From the NCBI GenBank assembly GCA_002479255.1, contig DLMJ01000037.1, positions 75,572 through 139,571 on the forward strand: a DNA stretch of 64,000 nt, in the 5' to 3' direction. Below the pieces are notes generated by a model, which searched no databases, was not told where the DNA came from, and saw nothing but the letters and a program-made list of their open reading frames with translations. This document shows positions 8,238 to 16,362 of the stretch, in pieces. Made by a program: the position numbers and the translations under genes. The first letter of the stretch is position 1; each line of letters begins with the position of its first letter. The stretch is from Candidatus Binatus soli. Its GTDB lineage: Bacteria; Desulfobacterota; Binatia; Binatales; Binataceae.

Positions 8238-9647
8238 CTATTTTGATCTCGCGTCCCGATCCTGTTCTTCAGCGATGCCATTGCTCGCCCTGTAAAATTC
8301 CCGCGTTCCCGCCACTGCCTTGGCGATGGTCGCCTCGCCGTAAGTCTCACCACCGGCATAGTGCTCTACGTCCCACTTTTCTTGACGAAACAAGGCCGAG
8401 AGCCTGAACAGCCTATCGATTTGTTGCGCGTCTCCGCCGGTCCAGAATGCCAACAGTCCGCAGAGAGCTAGATCCGCTTCGCTGGCCGAAGGATATGCGC
8501 TGATGTCGCCGCGATCGTACAATGCGCAGAATTTCTCGCGGTTCTTTGCCGCCCGTGCTTTCGCGAGCAACTCGTCATCCGTCCGGCTGGTGCAGCTGCG
8601 CCTACTGCCGGTCGCCACGCGAGCGCTACGAGCCGCACTGCCAAAGAGGCGCGCGTGAAGTTCGGCCATCTCGTTCTGGCGCTCCTCGATCGTCGCGGGT
8701 GCACCGGCCATATGGTTGCCGGTCATCGTCATGTAACGAACGCGATCATAGAGCTCTATGCCGCCGCCGCTTCCCATGCCGCGCTTTCGGCGGCCCGGCG
8801 GTAGCATCGCTTTCACGATCACTCGTAGACCCTCGCCCGAAGGTGTGATCTCTGTGTAGCTGCGAAGCTGATCGACAATCTCTGCAGCCCAGGCTTTAAC
8901 GCTTCCGCTGGCGGAGTCGCGGCAATGGTCGAGGTCGGCCATCGCGTATGGATCATTGTCGGTCAACACGAATCCGACACCGTGAAAGTAGCCGTTTTCG
9001 AACGCCGCGACTGCTTCCCGGAAGGAGACCCACGTCGCGGGGTCGTTCGACTTCGCAGGACTGCCGCTTGGCTGGTAAGGCGGTTTGTTCCATTTCCCTT
9101 TTCGCTTCTCCCACCGCCATAGGACCCACTGCTCGCGCGATGTGAGTTCTGCGGGAATCGCAGCGCGATCTACGGTTGAGCGTCGTTCTAGTTCACAGAG
9201 AGAAGCGCGCGCGGGAGCCTGTGTATTACTTGATCTCTTTGTATTGGTCTCTCTTGTACTAATATGGGGACATATCTGGCCCTGAGTTGGGGGTCGTTTC
9301 CGACCCTCAGAGGAGTCACCGCCGTCCCTTAAGGCTCTGAGCTTCGCGGTCACTCGCAATCGACGCCGATTTCTCCCCGTCATCACGATTTGAATCCATC
9401 CGCGCGCCGCGAGCCGCGCGATATATCGTCTGATTTGCCGAGGGCTGAGCTGAAAAAACGCCGCGAAATAGTCGTTACTCGCGAAACATCCAAGCGGGAG
9501 TTTGTCTAACGATTCAATCTCGCCCAGCAGAGCTTTTTCTGTACGGCTCATGTCGGGGTCGAGCCAGATCTCCCGGCGTGTCCAGACACCTTCGAATCGC
9601 ATCCGTTGCATGCCTGGACGTTCAGACTCCGCGCTCATCGCCAACAT
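8238..9647 (-). CDS. HTH-PrimPol replication protein (NrS-1 polymerase-like)
   Basis: A 469-aa protein with three recognisable parts. Residues 1-110 form a winged helix (EKALLGEIESLDKL..SPRQIRRYIARLAARGWI) of the phage replisome-organiser kind. Residues about 165-330 are a primase-polymerase core: EQWVLWRWEKRKGKWNKPPY, GVGFVLTDNDPYAMADLDHC with the metal-binding acidic residues, and PSGEGLRVIVKA. Residues 365-460 match the C-terminal helical domain of NrS-1 polymerase-like proteins (SEADLALCGLLAFWTGGD..IDRLFRLSAL). Such proteins prime or copy DNA on phages, plasmids and integrated elements, so the island may replicate after excision. No helicase gene is adjacent. Start ATG 9647; ATG 9638 is possible. 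Confidence 0.78.
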   Translation of the reverse strand: MLAMSAESERPGMQRMRFEGVWTRREIWLDPDMSRTEKALLGEIESLDKLPLGCFASNDYFAAFFQLSPRQIRRYIARLAARGWIQIVMTGRNRRRLRVTAKLRALRDGGDSSEGRKRPPTQGQICPHISTRETNTKRSSNTQAPARASLCELERRSTVDRAAIPAELTSREQWVLWRWEKRKGKWNKPPYQPSGSPAKSNDPATWVSFREAVAAFENGYFHGVGFVLTDNDPYAMADLDHCRDSASGSVKAWAAEIVDQLRSYTEITPSGEGLRVIVKAMLPPGRRKRGMGSGGGIELYDRVRYMTMTGNHMAGAPATIEERQNEMAELHARLFGSAARSARVATGSRRSCTSRTDDELLAKARAAKNREKFCALYDRGDISAYPSASEADLALCGLLAFWTGGDAQQIDRLFRLSALFRQEKWDVEHYAGGETYGEATIAKAVAGTREFYRASNGIAEEQDRDARSK

Positions 9648-9863
9648 CCACTCCCGCTTCGCGGAATCAACTCGGTCGCAGCGGGCGCCTTCAGATCGCG
9701 AATCAGAGTCGACTTTTCTGGATCGGCATGGCTACCCTTTTGCTTTCGGCAAGAGAAATCGCGTGCAATGTCTGCGATGCTGCTTCTTCCTGCTATAGCA
9801 ACAACTTCCTCTCTTTCATCTCCCGCTTTTCGCATCCCGACTCTCCTGAGAGTCCTACGAGCA

Positions 9864-9915
9864 GTATGCGCATACGCACCCGCTGCTTGACAACATTCAT
9901 CATCCTGATTAGTGT
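9864..9915 (+). promoter_or_regulatory. Candidate promoter with palindromic operator upstream of the zinc-finger gene
   Basis: A 12-bp perfect palindrome GTATGCGCATAC (9864-9875) is followed by TTGACA (9887-9892) and, 17 bases on, TAGTGT (9910-9915). The segment lies in the 298-bp AT-richer gap between the divergent PrimPol and zinc-finger genes. The -10 match is weak. I see nothing else in this gap. Confidence 0.35.
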
Positions 9916-9945
9916 TACAATAAAAATGGGTGTTGCTAGACGAAG

Positions 9946-10674
9946 ATGAAAATTACATCGACACGCGAGTCGCGCGGGGCACGTCGAAGTGGACGCCGCT
10001 CGGATGCAGACCGGCTCCTATTTGCCGAGCGAACACACAGAGCGTATGAGCGCGTGGGGAAAACGTGGATTGAGGAATTGCAGTGGCTGGTTGATTTTGC
10101 ACAGCGGCCACGTGAGCGGTTGACCCATGAGCTATGTGATGCGGAATCTACCCTCGTCTACGAAGTTGCTTGGTTCGGCAGAGAAATGGGCATTGGCTAC
10201 GAGAAGTCGTATCGATCTTGGATTGTCAAAGTCGCAGAGTCTCTAGAACGGGAGCTTAGATCGTTGCTTGAACATGGCCATGCGGTTTTCCAAGCAGCCG
10301 AGGTGACGTTTGTCCTGAACAGACGAACCGACGAGGGATGGAAGCGGTCCGGCCGAGCTAACAGACTCGAAGCGTTTCATCGCGCGAAGGACCCCATAAC
10401 CAGGTTCATACTGGGCGCATATAGGATTCTTGAGATCGAAGGCGTACGGCTGCGAGAATGTGCCGCGCCCGGCTGTCGGCGGATATTCGTTAGGCAGAAG
10501 CGAGGAATTTTCTGTAGCAAGAAGTGCTCTCAGCGAGAGCAGATCAGGCGATACCGAGAACGTCACCCCGAACACGCCAAAATTCGGCAGCGTCAGTACT
10601 ACGAACGCAAATCAACGCGGAAACGGGCGGCGGTCATCGTGCCGCAGAACCCGCGCAGAAACGAATCAAAATGA
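9946..10674 (+). CDS. Zinc-finger protein, CGNR-like C-terminus
   Basis: A 242-aa protein. The C-terminal part has four cysteines, C172-x4-C177-x12-C190-x3-C194 (ECAAPGCRRIF..FCSKKC), followed by QREQIRRYRERHPEH, the arrangement of CGNR-type zinc fingers in DNA-binding regulators. The N-terminal 160 residues are mostly helical and not recognised; a highly basic tail follows the finger. It stands alone on the plus strand, divergent from the replication gene, and has lower GC than the cargo genes. A regulator of the integration/replication module is a reasonable guess, not more. Confidence 0.6.
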   Translation: MKITSTRESRGARRSGRRSDADRLLFAERTHRAYERVGKTWIEELQWLVDFAQRPRERLTHELCDAESTLVYEVAWFGREMGIGYEKSYRSWIVKVAESLERELRSLLEHGHAVFQAAEVTFVLNRRTDEGWKRSGRANRLEAFHRAKDPITRFILGAYRILEIEGVRLRECAAPGCRRIFVRQKRGIFCSKKCSQREQIRRYRERHPEHAKIRQRQYYERKSTRKRAAVIVPQNPRRNESK

Positions 10675-10826
10675 AAGCTCGTAGACGTGGCCACAACCTA
10701 TTACCCGTCAGACGGACATCGACGTGAGAGGTGGTGGGAAAGTCGTCCTCGCGCGTCCAAATCAAGCGAAACTGCGGGGTTTTATTTCCGCCCGCGTACC
10801 CTTCATCCGCCCTTGTCCAAGCCCGT

Positions 10827-10931
10827 GGCTGTCAAATTGGCTGTCAAAACCATCGCGCAAGAACGCATCAGATTATCAATGTCGCGGACCAGATACCGGT
10901 ACCGCGGGTTCGAATCCCTCTCTCCCCGCCA
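10827..10931 (+). other. Vestigial tRNA-Ser-type attachment site with arm-type repeats
   Basis: Two copies of GGCTGTCAAA (10827-10836, 10839-10848) precede by about 60 bp a stretch, roughly 10906-10931, with a T-loop (GGTTCGAATCCC), a 7-base acceptor strand TCTCCCC, discriminator G and CCA: the 3' end of a tRNA, most like tRNA-Ser. The rest of a tRNA is absent. Paired short repeats next to a tRNA 3' end mirror this island's own ends, so this looks like a leftover attachment site of a second integrase element. The whole gap 10675-11083 has no convincing gene. Confidence 0.5.
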
Positions 10932-10975
10932 ACGAGTCTGCGATTATGGCGAGACACAGGACCCGCTGTGTGGCG

Positions 10976-11019
10976 CGACACATGGTCTGATCCAAAAACG
11001 ACACTTAGTTTGATCCAAC
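10976..11019 (-). repeat. Tandem 18-bp repeats at the left edge of the Mu-like segment
   Basis: Read on the minus strand, GGATCAAACTAAGTGTCG (11016-10999) is followed after five bases by GGATCAGACCATGTGTCG (10993-10976), a period of 23 bp, with a weaker third copy near 10951-10970. The first unit with its flanks forms a 27-bp block (10993-11019) repeated exactly at 20514-20540. Regularly spaced units near an element boundary suggest transposase-binding sites; the direct orientation of the two ends is unusual for this. Confidence 0.55.
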
Positions 11020-11083
11020 CCCCGGCCATGTCACAGTTTTGCCGCGTCAAAAGGGCTATTAGCTGCCCTGATTTATCGACGGA

Positions 11084-11431
11084 TCACTCGCGCGCGAGGA
11101 CCAGGTAAACGTATCGCTCAGCGCAGTGCAAATGTCGTGCGATTTCGACGGGCGTGAGCATCTCGCGCCGGAGCCTTCCGATCTCTTCGTCTAGCGGCAC
11201 CAATCGCTGCGGGAAGGTGACTCGGCCTCCAAACGCCGCGCAGACCTTGCGCGCGATCTCTTCGCCGAGCCTCGCGGCTAGCCGTGAAAATGCCGGATCT
11301 GCGGCCGCCGGAACATCAATTCTCTTGCCGCCGAGTACCTCGACGACGCGCGCGGCGTCCGCTTGACCGAGCGTTCTGATCAGCGCTTCGCGCGAGACCC
11401 AACCACGACTACCGCCCCGCTTTCCCGCCAA
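11084..11431 (-). CDS. Mor-family middle-operon transcription activator
   Basis: A 115-aa protein whose second half matches Mor/C activators: LGEEIARKVCAAFGGRVTFPQ, then LDEEIGRLRREMLTPVEIARHLHCAERYVYLV, a dimerisation segment followed by the helix-turn-helix. In Mu, Mor activates the promoter of the late regulator; here the gene is the last leftward gene of the element, near its far edge rather than directly after gp16, consistent with rearrangement. The N-terminus (MAGKRGGSRGW) is basic. A homologous late activator was not found. Confidence 0.8.
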   Translation of the reverse strand: MAGKRGGSRGWVSREALIRTLGQADAARVVEVLGGKRIDVPAAADPAFSRLAARLGEEIARKVCAAFGGRVTFPQRLVPLDEEIGRLRREMLTPVEIARHLHCAERYVYLVLARE

Positions 11432-11508
11432 TCTTGAACCCCACCGCGAGGATCGCTTTTCTGCTCGAAACTTTTATCCGCCCGACGCGGGCGCGTCGGA
11501 ACTGAAGT

Positions 11509-11649
11509 TCAGCGCGCGCGCTTGCGGCGCGGATGCTCATCCTGCCACGCGGCGTTTCGACACGCGCCGCCCGGACAAAATTTCTGATTCGATCGCGGCC
11601 GGCTGATCGCCTTGCCGCATTTCGCGCATTCCCCTGTTTTCCCATCCAC
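11509..11649 (-). CDS. Small zinc-finger protein
   Basis: A 46-aa ORF with a GTG start, in a different frame from the longer open frame at 11409-11687. It encodes CAKCGKAI, then FCPGGACRNAAWQ and a basic end (HPRRKRAR): C-x2-C-x13-C-x4-C, a treble-clef-like finger resembling the short Com-type zinc fingers carried by Mu-like phages. The cysteine spacing and terminal basic helix are the evidence; without them this length would be unremarkable. It lies between Mor and the head-type genes. Confidence 0.55.
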   Translation of the reverse strand: MDGKTGECAKCGKAISRPRSNQKFCPGGACRNAAWQDEHPRRKRAR

Positions 11650-12064
11650 TCCACACCATCCCCCATCCGTAGCGTTGCCAACGGCACCTAAGTCACGCTA
11701 GCCGCCCGCGCGGGCCATCGCCGGCGCGCTCTCCCATCTCCAAATGAAAAAAAGGCTGGCGGCACCGGAAAGGCCCCGCACTCTACCCCAAGGCCGCCCG
11801 GCCGCCTCGTCGAGGCGATGCGCCAATCCCTTAACGCACGCCGCCAGCGAGACCAATGAGAAAAAACGCGCGCGCCGCCGGGGAATCCCCGGAACGTCGG
11901 ACCGAGCTGGCTGGCAACGGCGACATTTCGACGCGCGACACGGATGCCGGCCGGGAACGAAGATGCGCGCAGCGCGGGCAAGCATTGCACCGCGCGCGCT
12001 GTGCGCGGCGAGGGTAGTTCAAACCCTCGTTCCCGCTTCCCGCCGGCAATACTCATTTTCCGAT
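11650..12064. other. Stretch without a convincing gene
   Basis: Open frames exist on both strands here, but none has a recognisable domain and the very high GC makes long accidental frames likely. One minus-strand frame contains CRASKCRRC near 11930, which could be a metal-binding remnant. A decayed phage gene is possible; I do not call one. Confidence 0.4.
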
Positions 12065-12556
12065 TTAGCTCGCCAACGCCGATTGCCGATCAAAGTTGAC
12101 CCAGATACCGCCGGCTGCGTCGATTTCCTCAACCCGGCCCGCAACGCTCTGCGTGCCAACGCCGTCGCCGTGCGAGACGGTGTGATCGTCCACGATGAAA
12201 CACGGCTCACCGATATCGCCCGCGACAACCGGATCGCCGCTCGAATTATTGAACCTGAAGATTCCCCGGCGGCATTCGACGGACATCGCACCGGCCGCAT
12301 GACCGATTCGCGTGTTGTCGATAAAATTGCCGGGCGTCAGGGGCCCAAAACTGGAATTTCCGGGTTGCGCCTGATAGCCCAACGCCGCGACGCCGACGCA
12401 TTTCAAGCCCGTCGCGCTGACACCAGGATTGGCGTTGCCCTGCGCATCTAGCACGACCATCGAGCCCAGGTAGACGATCACGTTGTCGGCCAGCGGATAG
12501 ACGAAGCGTCCGCCGGCATCTTCCGAGATGTTGCGATTTCCTGTGAGTCCAGCCAT
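12065..12556 (-). CDS. Phage structural-type protein (capsid decoration-like)
   Basis: A 163-aa, Gly- and Val-rich protein without signal peptide or membrane helix. Features such as FVYPLADNVIVYLGSMVVLDAQGNANPG, GLKCVGVAALGY, and FNNSSGDPVVAGDIGEPCFIVDDHTVS resemble short beta-rich head proteins that lie next to the major capsid gene in phages. The upstream neighbour (12601-13104) is scaffold-like, which supports a head function. No major capsid gene follows: the next stretch downstream carries no recognisable gene. Assignment is by overall character and context. Confidence 0.5.
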   Translation of the reverse strand: MAGLTGNRNISEDAGGRFVYPLADNVIVYLGSMVVLDAQGNANPGVSATGLKCVGVAALGYQAQPGNSSFGPLTPGNFIDNTRIGHAAGAMSVECRRGIFRFNNSSGDPVVAGDIGEPCFIVDDHTVSHGDGVGTQSVAGRVEEIDAAGGIWVNFDRQSALAS

Positions 12557-12600
12557 TTGAATTTACCTCGCGGCTTAGACGCCGAGTTGTTTTGAACCCT

Positions 12601-13104
12601 TCATTCCTTCTTCCCGGCGCTCTTGATGTCCGCGTAGGCGGGCGCGACCCGGTTGAGAAGGCGCATGAGGTACACCGAACCGTTGAGCAATAGATCGTAT
12701 GCCTCGTCATCGTCCTTGGTCGGATCGTAGGCTTCCAGCGCCGCGATCGCCGCGTCGAGCAGCTCGCGATCCGAAGTATTTTCCGCCGACGAATGGTAGC
12801 CAACCGCGTCGTACGCGGCTTTGTGCGCGCGATCGACTTCCTGATGCGCGCGAACCAATCCGGGTTTGTCCTCGCGGTCCTGATCGCCCGCCGCGATCGC
12901 TGTCTTGCTGCGCGTGAGGACGCTCAGCTCGCGGGCGAATGCACGCGGGCTCATACCGGCGGCTCGCGCGACCGCCAACTGATCATCCGTCAGACCATGC
13001 GTATTTTTGGCTTGCGACAGCCGGGCCTTTTTCGTCGCAAACTCATCCGCCGACATGCCGGCAGCCGCCGCGACCTTCTTTTCCTGATCGCTAAGGGTAC
13101 TCAT
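12601..13104 (-). CDS. Phage scaffold-like protein
   Basis: A 167-aa acidic, helical protein. Two related 25-residue motifs occur near its start, EKKVAAAAGMSADEFATKK and DQLAVARAAGMSPRAFAREL; such motifs are common at the C-terminus of phage head protease/scaffold proteins of the Mu I/Z kind. The protease part is absent, so this would be a stand-alone scaffold. ATG 13104 has an AAGGAG site 8 bases upstream and is preferred over the open frame to 13236. It is separated by 44 bp from the decoration-like gene, likely one transcript. Confidence 0.5.
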   Translation of the reverse strand: MSTLSDQEKKVAAAAGMSADEFATKKARLSQAKNTHGLTDDQLAVARAAGMSPRAFARELSVLTRSKTAIAAGDQDREDKPGLVRAHQEVDRAHKAAYDAVGYHSSAENTSDRELLDAAIAALEAYDPTKDDDEAYDLLLNGSVYLMRLLNRVAPAYADIKSAGKKE

Positions 13105-13184
13105 CCTAAACTCCTTCTTAGCAGCTCGCGCGGTTCCGGCTCCGGGACGGCCCGGAAAAAGCGGAATATAGATCGCGTCAAAAG

Positions 13185-13401
13185 CTGTCTCCCAGTAAAT
13201 TTCATCGGCTCGGCTCACCCGACTTGCTCCAAACAACCCGCGCGCGGGTTGCTGGCGGCCCGTGCCGCCGTTTTCAGTTCAGGGCGGGGGTTGGGTGCGC
13301 CCCGCCCGAGATCAAGCCAGCGCGGGCAAGCTAGGCGGCTTTGCGCGCGCGATCGTGTCTCCTGGTAGATTTCATCGGCTCGGCTCACTGACTTGCTCTC
13401 C
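13185..13401. repeat. Pair of near-identical 45-bp direct repeats
   Basis: 13185-13230 and 13355-13401 share TTTCATCGGCTCGGCTCAC and most flanking bases, with a few substitutions and one indel. They lie in the non-coding gap between the scaffold-like gene and the next upstream gene. They may be duplicated regulatory sites or the scar of a deletion or duplication in the late region. Confidence 0.7.
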
Positions 13402-13409
13402 GCTGCCCT

Positions 13410-14018
13410 CTACCACGCGCGATGGCGCGGCTCCTCGCCGCGCGCCTTGCGCTCCTTGTTCTCGGCCTCTAGCTCAAGAGCCTCGCGTTCCCGCTGCCTG
13501 GACTCCTCCGCTACGCTGGCCATAAGGTTTTTCCGAACCTCAGATCGCAGGATCTCGCGGTCACCCACCTTCACCGACGTGATGCTCACGGCGCTGATCC
13601 GGCCGCCGGAGCCCCAGAGCCGTCCGAGCGCATCGATCTCTTCGGGCATCCAGCTCGCGTTACGCAGCACGGGTTCCGTTCGCGCTATCTCCTCTTCGAA
13701 GCTGGGCGTCTTTTCGGGAATAGCGAGTCGTCGGCAGTTTTCCTCCAGTTCAGCGACCGCGCGCCGGATGGTATGTAGATCGGCGCCGCTCCGGATCAGC
13801 TCGTCGATTGACTTCGAGTGCTCAGCAACTTCGCGCGCGGCTTGCCGCTCCCGCTCGTGGGTCGAAAAGGGCATCTGCGCGATGCGAGCGCGCGCCGCGC
13901 AAGCAGTCTCTGTCGGATCGAGCGATTGCCGCAGCGCGGCCGTTTTCGCATCGCATTCCGCCGCGGCCGCTTTGATTACTGTGTTCTCTGGAGCCTGGTT
14001 GTTCTCTTTCGCCGTCAT
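13410..14018 (-). CDS. Hypothetical Mu-like element protein, coiled-coil
   Basis: A 202-aa charged protein, rich in Glu, Arg and Ala, predicted helical with coiled-coil stretches (ERERQAAREVAEHSKSIDELI and a long C-terminal run RQREREALELEAENKERKA). A middle segment (EEIDALGRLWGSGGRISAVSI) is more globular. Its ATG overlaps the stop of the gp16-family gene by four bases, so the two are translationally coupled. No family recognised. Confidence 0.6.
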   Translation of the reverse strand: MTAKENNQAPENTVIKAAAAECDAKTAALRQSLDPTETACAARARIAQMPFSTHERERQAAREVAEHSKSIDELIRSGADLHTIRRAVAELEENCRRLAIPEKTPSFEEEIARTEPVLRNASWMPEEIDALGRLWGSGGRISAVSITSVKVGDREILRSEVRKNLMASVAEESRQREREALELEAENKERKARGEEPRHRAW

Positions 14019-14884
14019 AGCGAATCACCTCTCGTATTTTTATTCCGCGAACGCGCGGAGGCGATCGCCGTTTCAGTCTCGCCGGCCTCGGCCTTCAGCG
14101 TGGCGCGCATGCCCTCGGCAATTTTCAAATCCAAGTCCGCCACGCGCCCGACGAGCCAAAGCAGCTCAGTCCGCACCTTCCGGTAATCCCATCGCAGCAA
14201 CGCTTGCCGCGCGCGCTCGCCAAATTCTCTGATCAGCTCGGCGACCTGGGCGGCGATTTGCACATCGCTGAAATTCTGCGAGTCGAGCAGGACCAGGACA
14301 TTGCGAATCCCGTCGATCGGTCCTCTCGCTTCACCGACCAGGCGCATCGCGTCGAATACGCCGGCCTTCACGATCGCATTGGCCGGGATCGCGACGGCGG
14401 CCGGACGATTCTCCGCGAGCGGATGTTTGAGCAGGAATCTTTGCCGCCAGAACTTTAGTCCCTCGATAACCTTGTTGCAGTCCGTCGCGTCCAGCCATTG
14501 AAGCGAATCAACGCCGGTAATTTTCTTGACGAACTTGCGAAGCCAAACTTTAGTCGAGCCGGTTTTCACCGCGCCGATCCGCTCCAGCTCGTACGCGCAC
14601 GCGAGCAACTTCCTCAGATGCGCCGCGCCCGGATGATTCGGGCTGATCGTGATCCAATCGTCCTGGCGCGAGATCGGGGGCGCCGGCCTGAATCCTTTGC
14701 GCGCAAACTCGTCGAGCAGCGCGAGCCGCTCCGCCTCGGTCATCTCGCCCGAGGAATCGGTGCGCCCCTTCGTGATGCGCTCGATCACGGCGCGGTAAGT
14801 GTCATCGTCCAGGCCGAGCTGCTTTTTCGCTAGATGAATTTTTGCCAGCTCAGACTGGCGGATATTTCCCGGCGCCGTTCTCAC
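14015..14884 (-). CDS. gp16-family (DUF1018) regulator with C-terminal extension
   Basis: A 289-aa protein starting at a GTG that overlaps the stop of the upstream HTH gene. Its N-terminal 145 residues match the Mu gp16 family: IRQSELAKIHLAKKQLGLDDDTYRAVI, GEMTEAERLALLDEF, and WLRKFVKKITGVDSLQWLD. Gp16-like proteins occur in the semi-essential early region of transposable phages. The remaining 140 residues are helical and not part of the usual gp16 length, so this copy is about twice as long; a fused DNA-binding or oligomerisation module is possible. Confidence 0.75.
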   Translation of the reverse strand: MRTAPGNIRQSELAKIHLAKKQLGLDDDTYRAVIERITKGRTDSSGEMTEAERLALLDEFARKGFRPAPPISRQDDWITISPNHPGAAHLRKLLACAYELERIGAVKTGSTKVWLRKFVKKITGVDSLQWLDATDCNKVIEGLKFWRQRFLLKHPLAENRPAAVAIPANAIVKAGVFDAMRLVGEARGPIDGIRNVLVLLDSQNFSDVQIAAQVAELIREFGERARQALLRWDYRKVRTELLWLVGRVADLDLKIAEGMRATLKAEAGETETAIASARSRNKNTRGDSL

Positions 14885-15141
14885 GGTTTCGATTCCTTCG
14901 AGTTCTCGATCTGCTTGACTTCCGCGCCTTCCACGCTGCGCGATTGCAGCCATTCCAGCACGCGCGTCTTGCTGTACCGCACGACGTGCCCGCTGACTCT
15001 GAAGTATGGCGGTGCGGTCCCCGCTCGCCGCATATTTGTCAGCGTCGTCTCTGCCAGGCCAAGCAGGCCCGCGCATTCACGCTCGCTCATAATGCGATCA
15101 TCGAGCGGCAGCGGCGACGTTTCTTTCAGCATCATCAACAA
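14881..15141 (-). CDS. Small HTH protein (AlpA/excisionase-like)
   Basis: An 86-aa protein with a compact winged helix: MSERECAGLLGLAETTLTNMRRAGTAPPYFRVSGHVVRYSKTRVLEWL, spanning residues 18-66, the classical helix_turn_helix_17 layout where the wing is PPYFRV..VVRYS. These proteins regulate phage genes or assist recombination. It sits between the winged-helix gene and gp16 with a coupled downstream start, so it belongs to the early operon. Confidence 0.7.
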   Translation of the reverse strand: MLMMLKETSPLPLDDRIMSERECAGLLGLAETTLTNMRRAGTAPPYFRVSGHVVRYSKTRVLEWLQSRSVEGAEVKQIENSKESKP

Positions 15142-15187
15142 GCCTGCCTAAGCGTGGATGCCCCGGTAATCGCAAAACTCTTCTTCA

Positions 15188-15622
15188 TCAGTTTTGCCCT
15201 CCAAGTTTCTGGCGTTCGACGAACGCGCCCAATCGAGCGAGTCGTTTGTCGCACGCGGTGATCTGTGCCATGAGATTCGCCCGCAGTTCTCTTATCCGCG
15301 TGATTTCAAGGTTAGGGTCCAGCGCCAGACCCTTTCGCCCGCACCGCGGCGCGAAAGGTCCGGTGTTTTTGATCAGCACGTACACGCTGCCCTCGCAGCC
15401 CCGCACTCGCTCCTCGATTCTGAGATAACCGGCGCCCGTCAGATCCCGCAGGTAGAGCTCGGCCGCCTTGCGCCTCGCGATCTCGGCGACTTGAAGCAGC
15501 TCGCCGATTTGGAATCGCCGCAAAATGCGCATCGCCTTCCACATCCGCTCGCGCGCCGCGCTCGGCGCGCCCGCCAGATTCACTCCGGCGCCACGCCCGC
15601 GAGGATTTTTGATTGTTTCCAT
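15188..15622 (-). CDS. Winged-helix protein of the early operon
   Basis: A 144-aa protein. Residues 20-75 (RERMWKAMRILRRFQIGELLQVAEIARRKAAELYLRDLTGAGYLRIEE) look like a winged helix of the type annotated in Mu-like phages next to MuB, and the C-terminal half is a charged helix. The ATG overlaps the MuB stop (TGATG), so translation is coupled. DNA binding is likely; the exact role is unknown. Confidence 0.65.
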   Translation of the reverse strand: METIKNPRGRGAGVNLAGAPSAARERMWKAMRILRRFQIGELLQVAEIARRKAAELYLRDLTGAGYLRIEERVRGCEGSVYVLIKNTGPFAPRCGRKGLALDPNLEITRIRELRANLMAQITACDKRLARLGAFVERQKLGGQN

Positions 15623-16362
15623 CAAGCCGCCGCCGCGAGATCAGACCGCCTGTTGACCGGCGGTGTTGGCGTCGAATCGTCCATCGGATAGTCGGCCAGC
15701 GCGATCTTGTTCAGGCCGCACCGGTGACAGAAAGCTTCCGCCGCCGCCAGCTCTTTGACGAACAGGCCAGCCGAGCCACGCGACCGGCGATGGAGCGCCT
15801 CGATCAAGTCATCGGCGAGTAGCACTTCGGCCAGCTCCGCCGCGAGCAAGCGGCTGTCATCCAGGGTCGAAGGCTTAAAATCAACGGCGCGCAAAATCCG
15901 GCGCTCTATTTGTGGCCTGCGCATGACCTTCCCGCGAAATTCCGCGGTCCCGCCGATCAGAACCAAAGGAACCGCCGTCATGTCGTGAAGTATGCGCAGC
16001 GTTTCGAGGAGACCTTTTCTCTCCGAGAGGAGAGCATCGGCTTCATCTACGTAAATCGGACGCGGGCGCTCGGTAAGCTCCCTCGCGATGAACTCGAACA
16101 TCGGCGCCAGTTGGCTTCCCGGCTTCTCGCCCATCTCTTCAACGATCTTGCCGAGCATCCAGCGCGCGCTCCAAATCGGCAACGCCGTAAGAAAAATGGC
16201 GTGCTGTTTTACAGCGATATGCGCGGTCACACAAGTTTTTCCCCGGCCGGCCTCTCCATGAATCAGCACGATTCCGGGCAATCCGGGATCGCGGCCGGTC
16301 GCGGCAGATTGGGCACTCACAAAGGCCCGGTAATTCGCGGTCAGGCAGATTTTAGTGCGCAT
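15622..16362 (-). CDS. MuB-like AAA ATPase, transposition target selector
   Basis: A 246-aa AAA protein with Walker A GEAGRGKT (residues 36-43), Walker B PIYVDEAD (102-109) and an arginine-rich sensor region (RRPQIERRILRAVDF). MuB-type proteins polymerise on DNA, choose targets and activate the transposase; this one lacks the N-terminal HTH of Mu MuB, as in many relatives (also called TniB/IstB-like). ATG 16362 gives an 11-bp overlap with the transposase stop; the longer frame to 16506 has no domain content. Confidence 0.88.
   Translation of the reverse strand: MRTKICLTANYRAFVSAQSAATGRDPGLPGIVLIHGEAGRGKTCVTAHIAVKQHAIFLTALPIWSARWMLGKIVEEMGEKPGSQLAPMFEFIARELTERPRPIYVDEADALLSERKGLLETLRILHDMTAVPLVLIGGTAEFRGKVMRRPQIERRILRAVDFKPSTLDDSRLLAAELAEVLLADDLIEALHRRSRGSAGLFVKELAAAEAFCHRCGLNKIALADYPMDDSTPTPPVNRRSDLAAAA

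Noticed and set aside
10868..11050. 60-aa minus-strand ORF with GGERGIRTRGTG
   Set aside because: This motif is a known product of translating the complement of a tRNA 3' end; the tRNA-Ser-like fragment explains it.
11744..12451. 235-aa plus-strand open frame
   Set aside because: Overlaps the decoration-like gene on the other strand and has no recognisable content; GC-rich chance frame.
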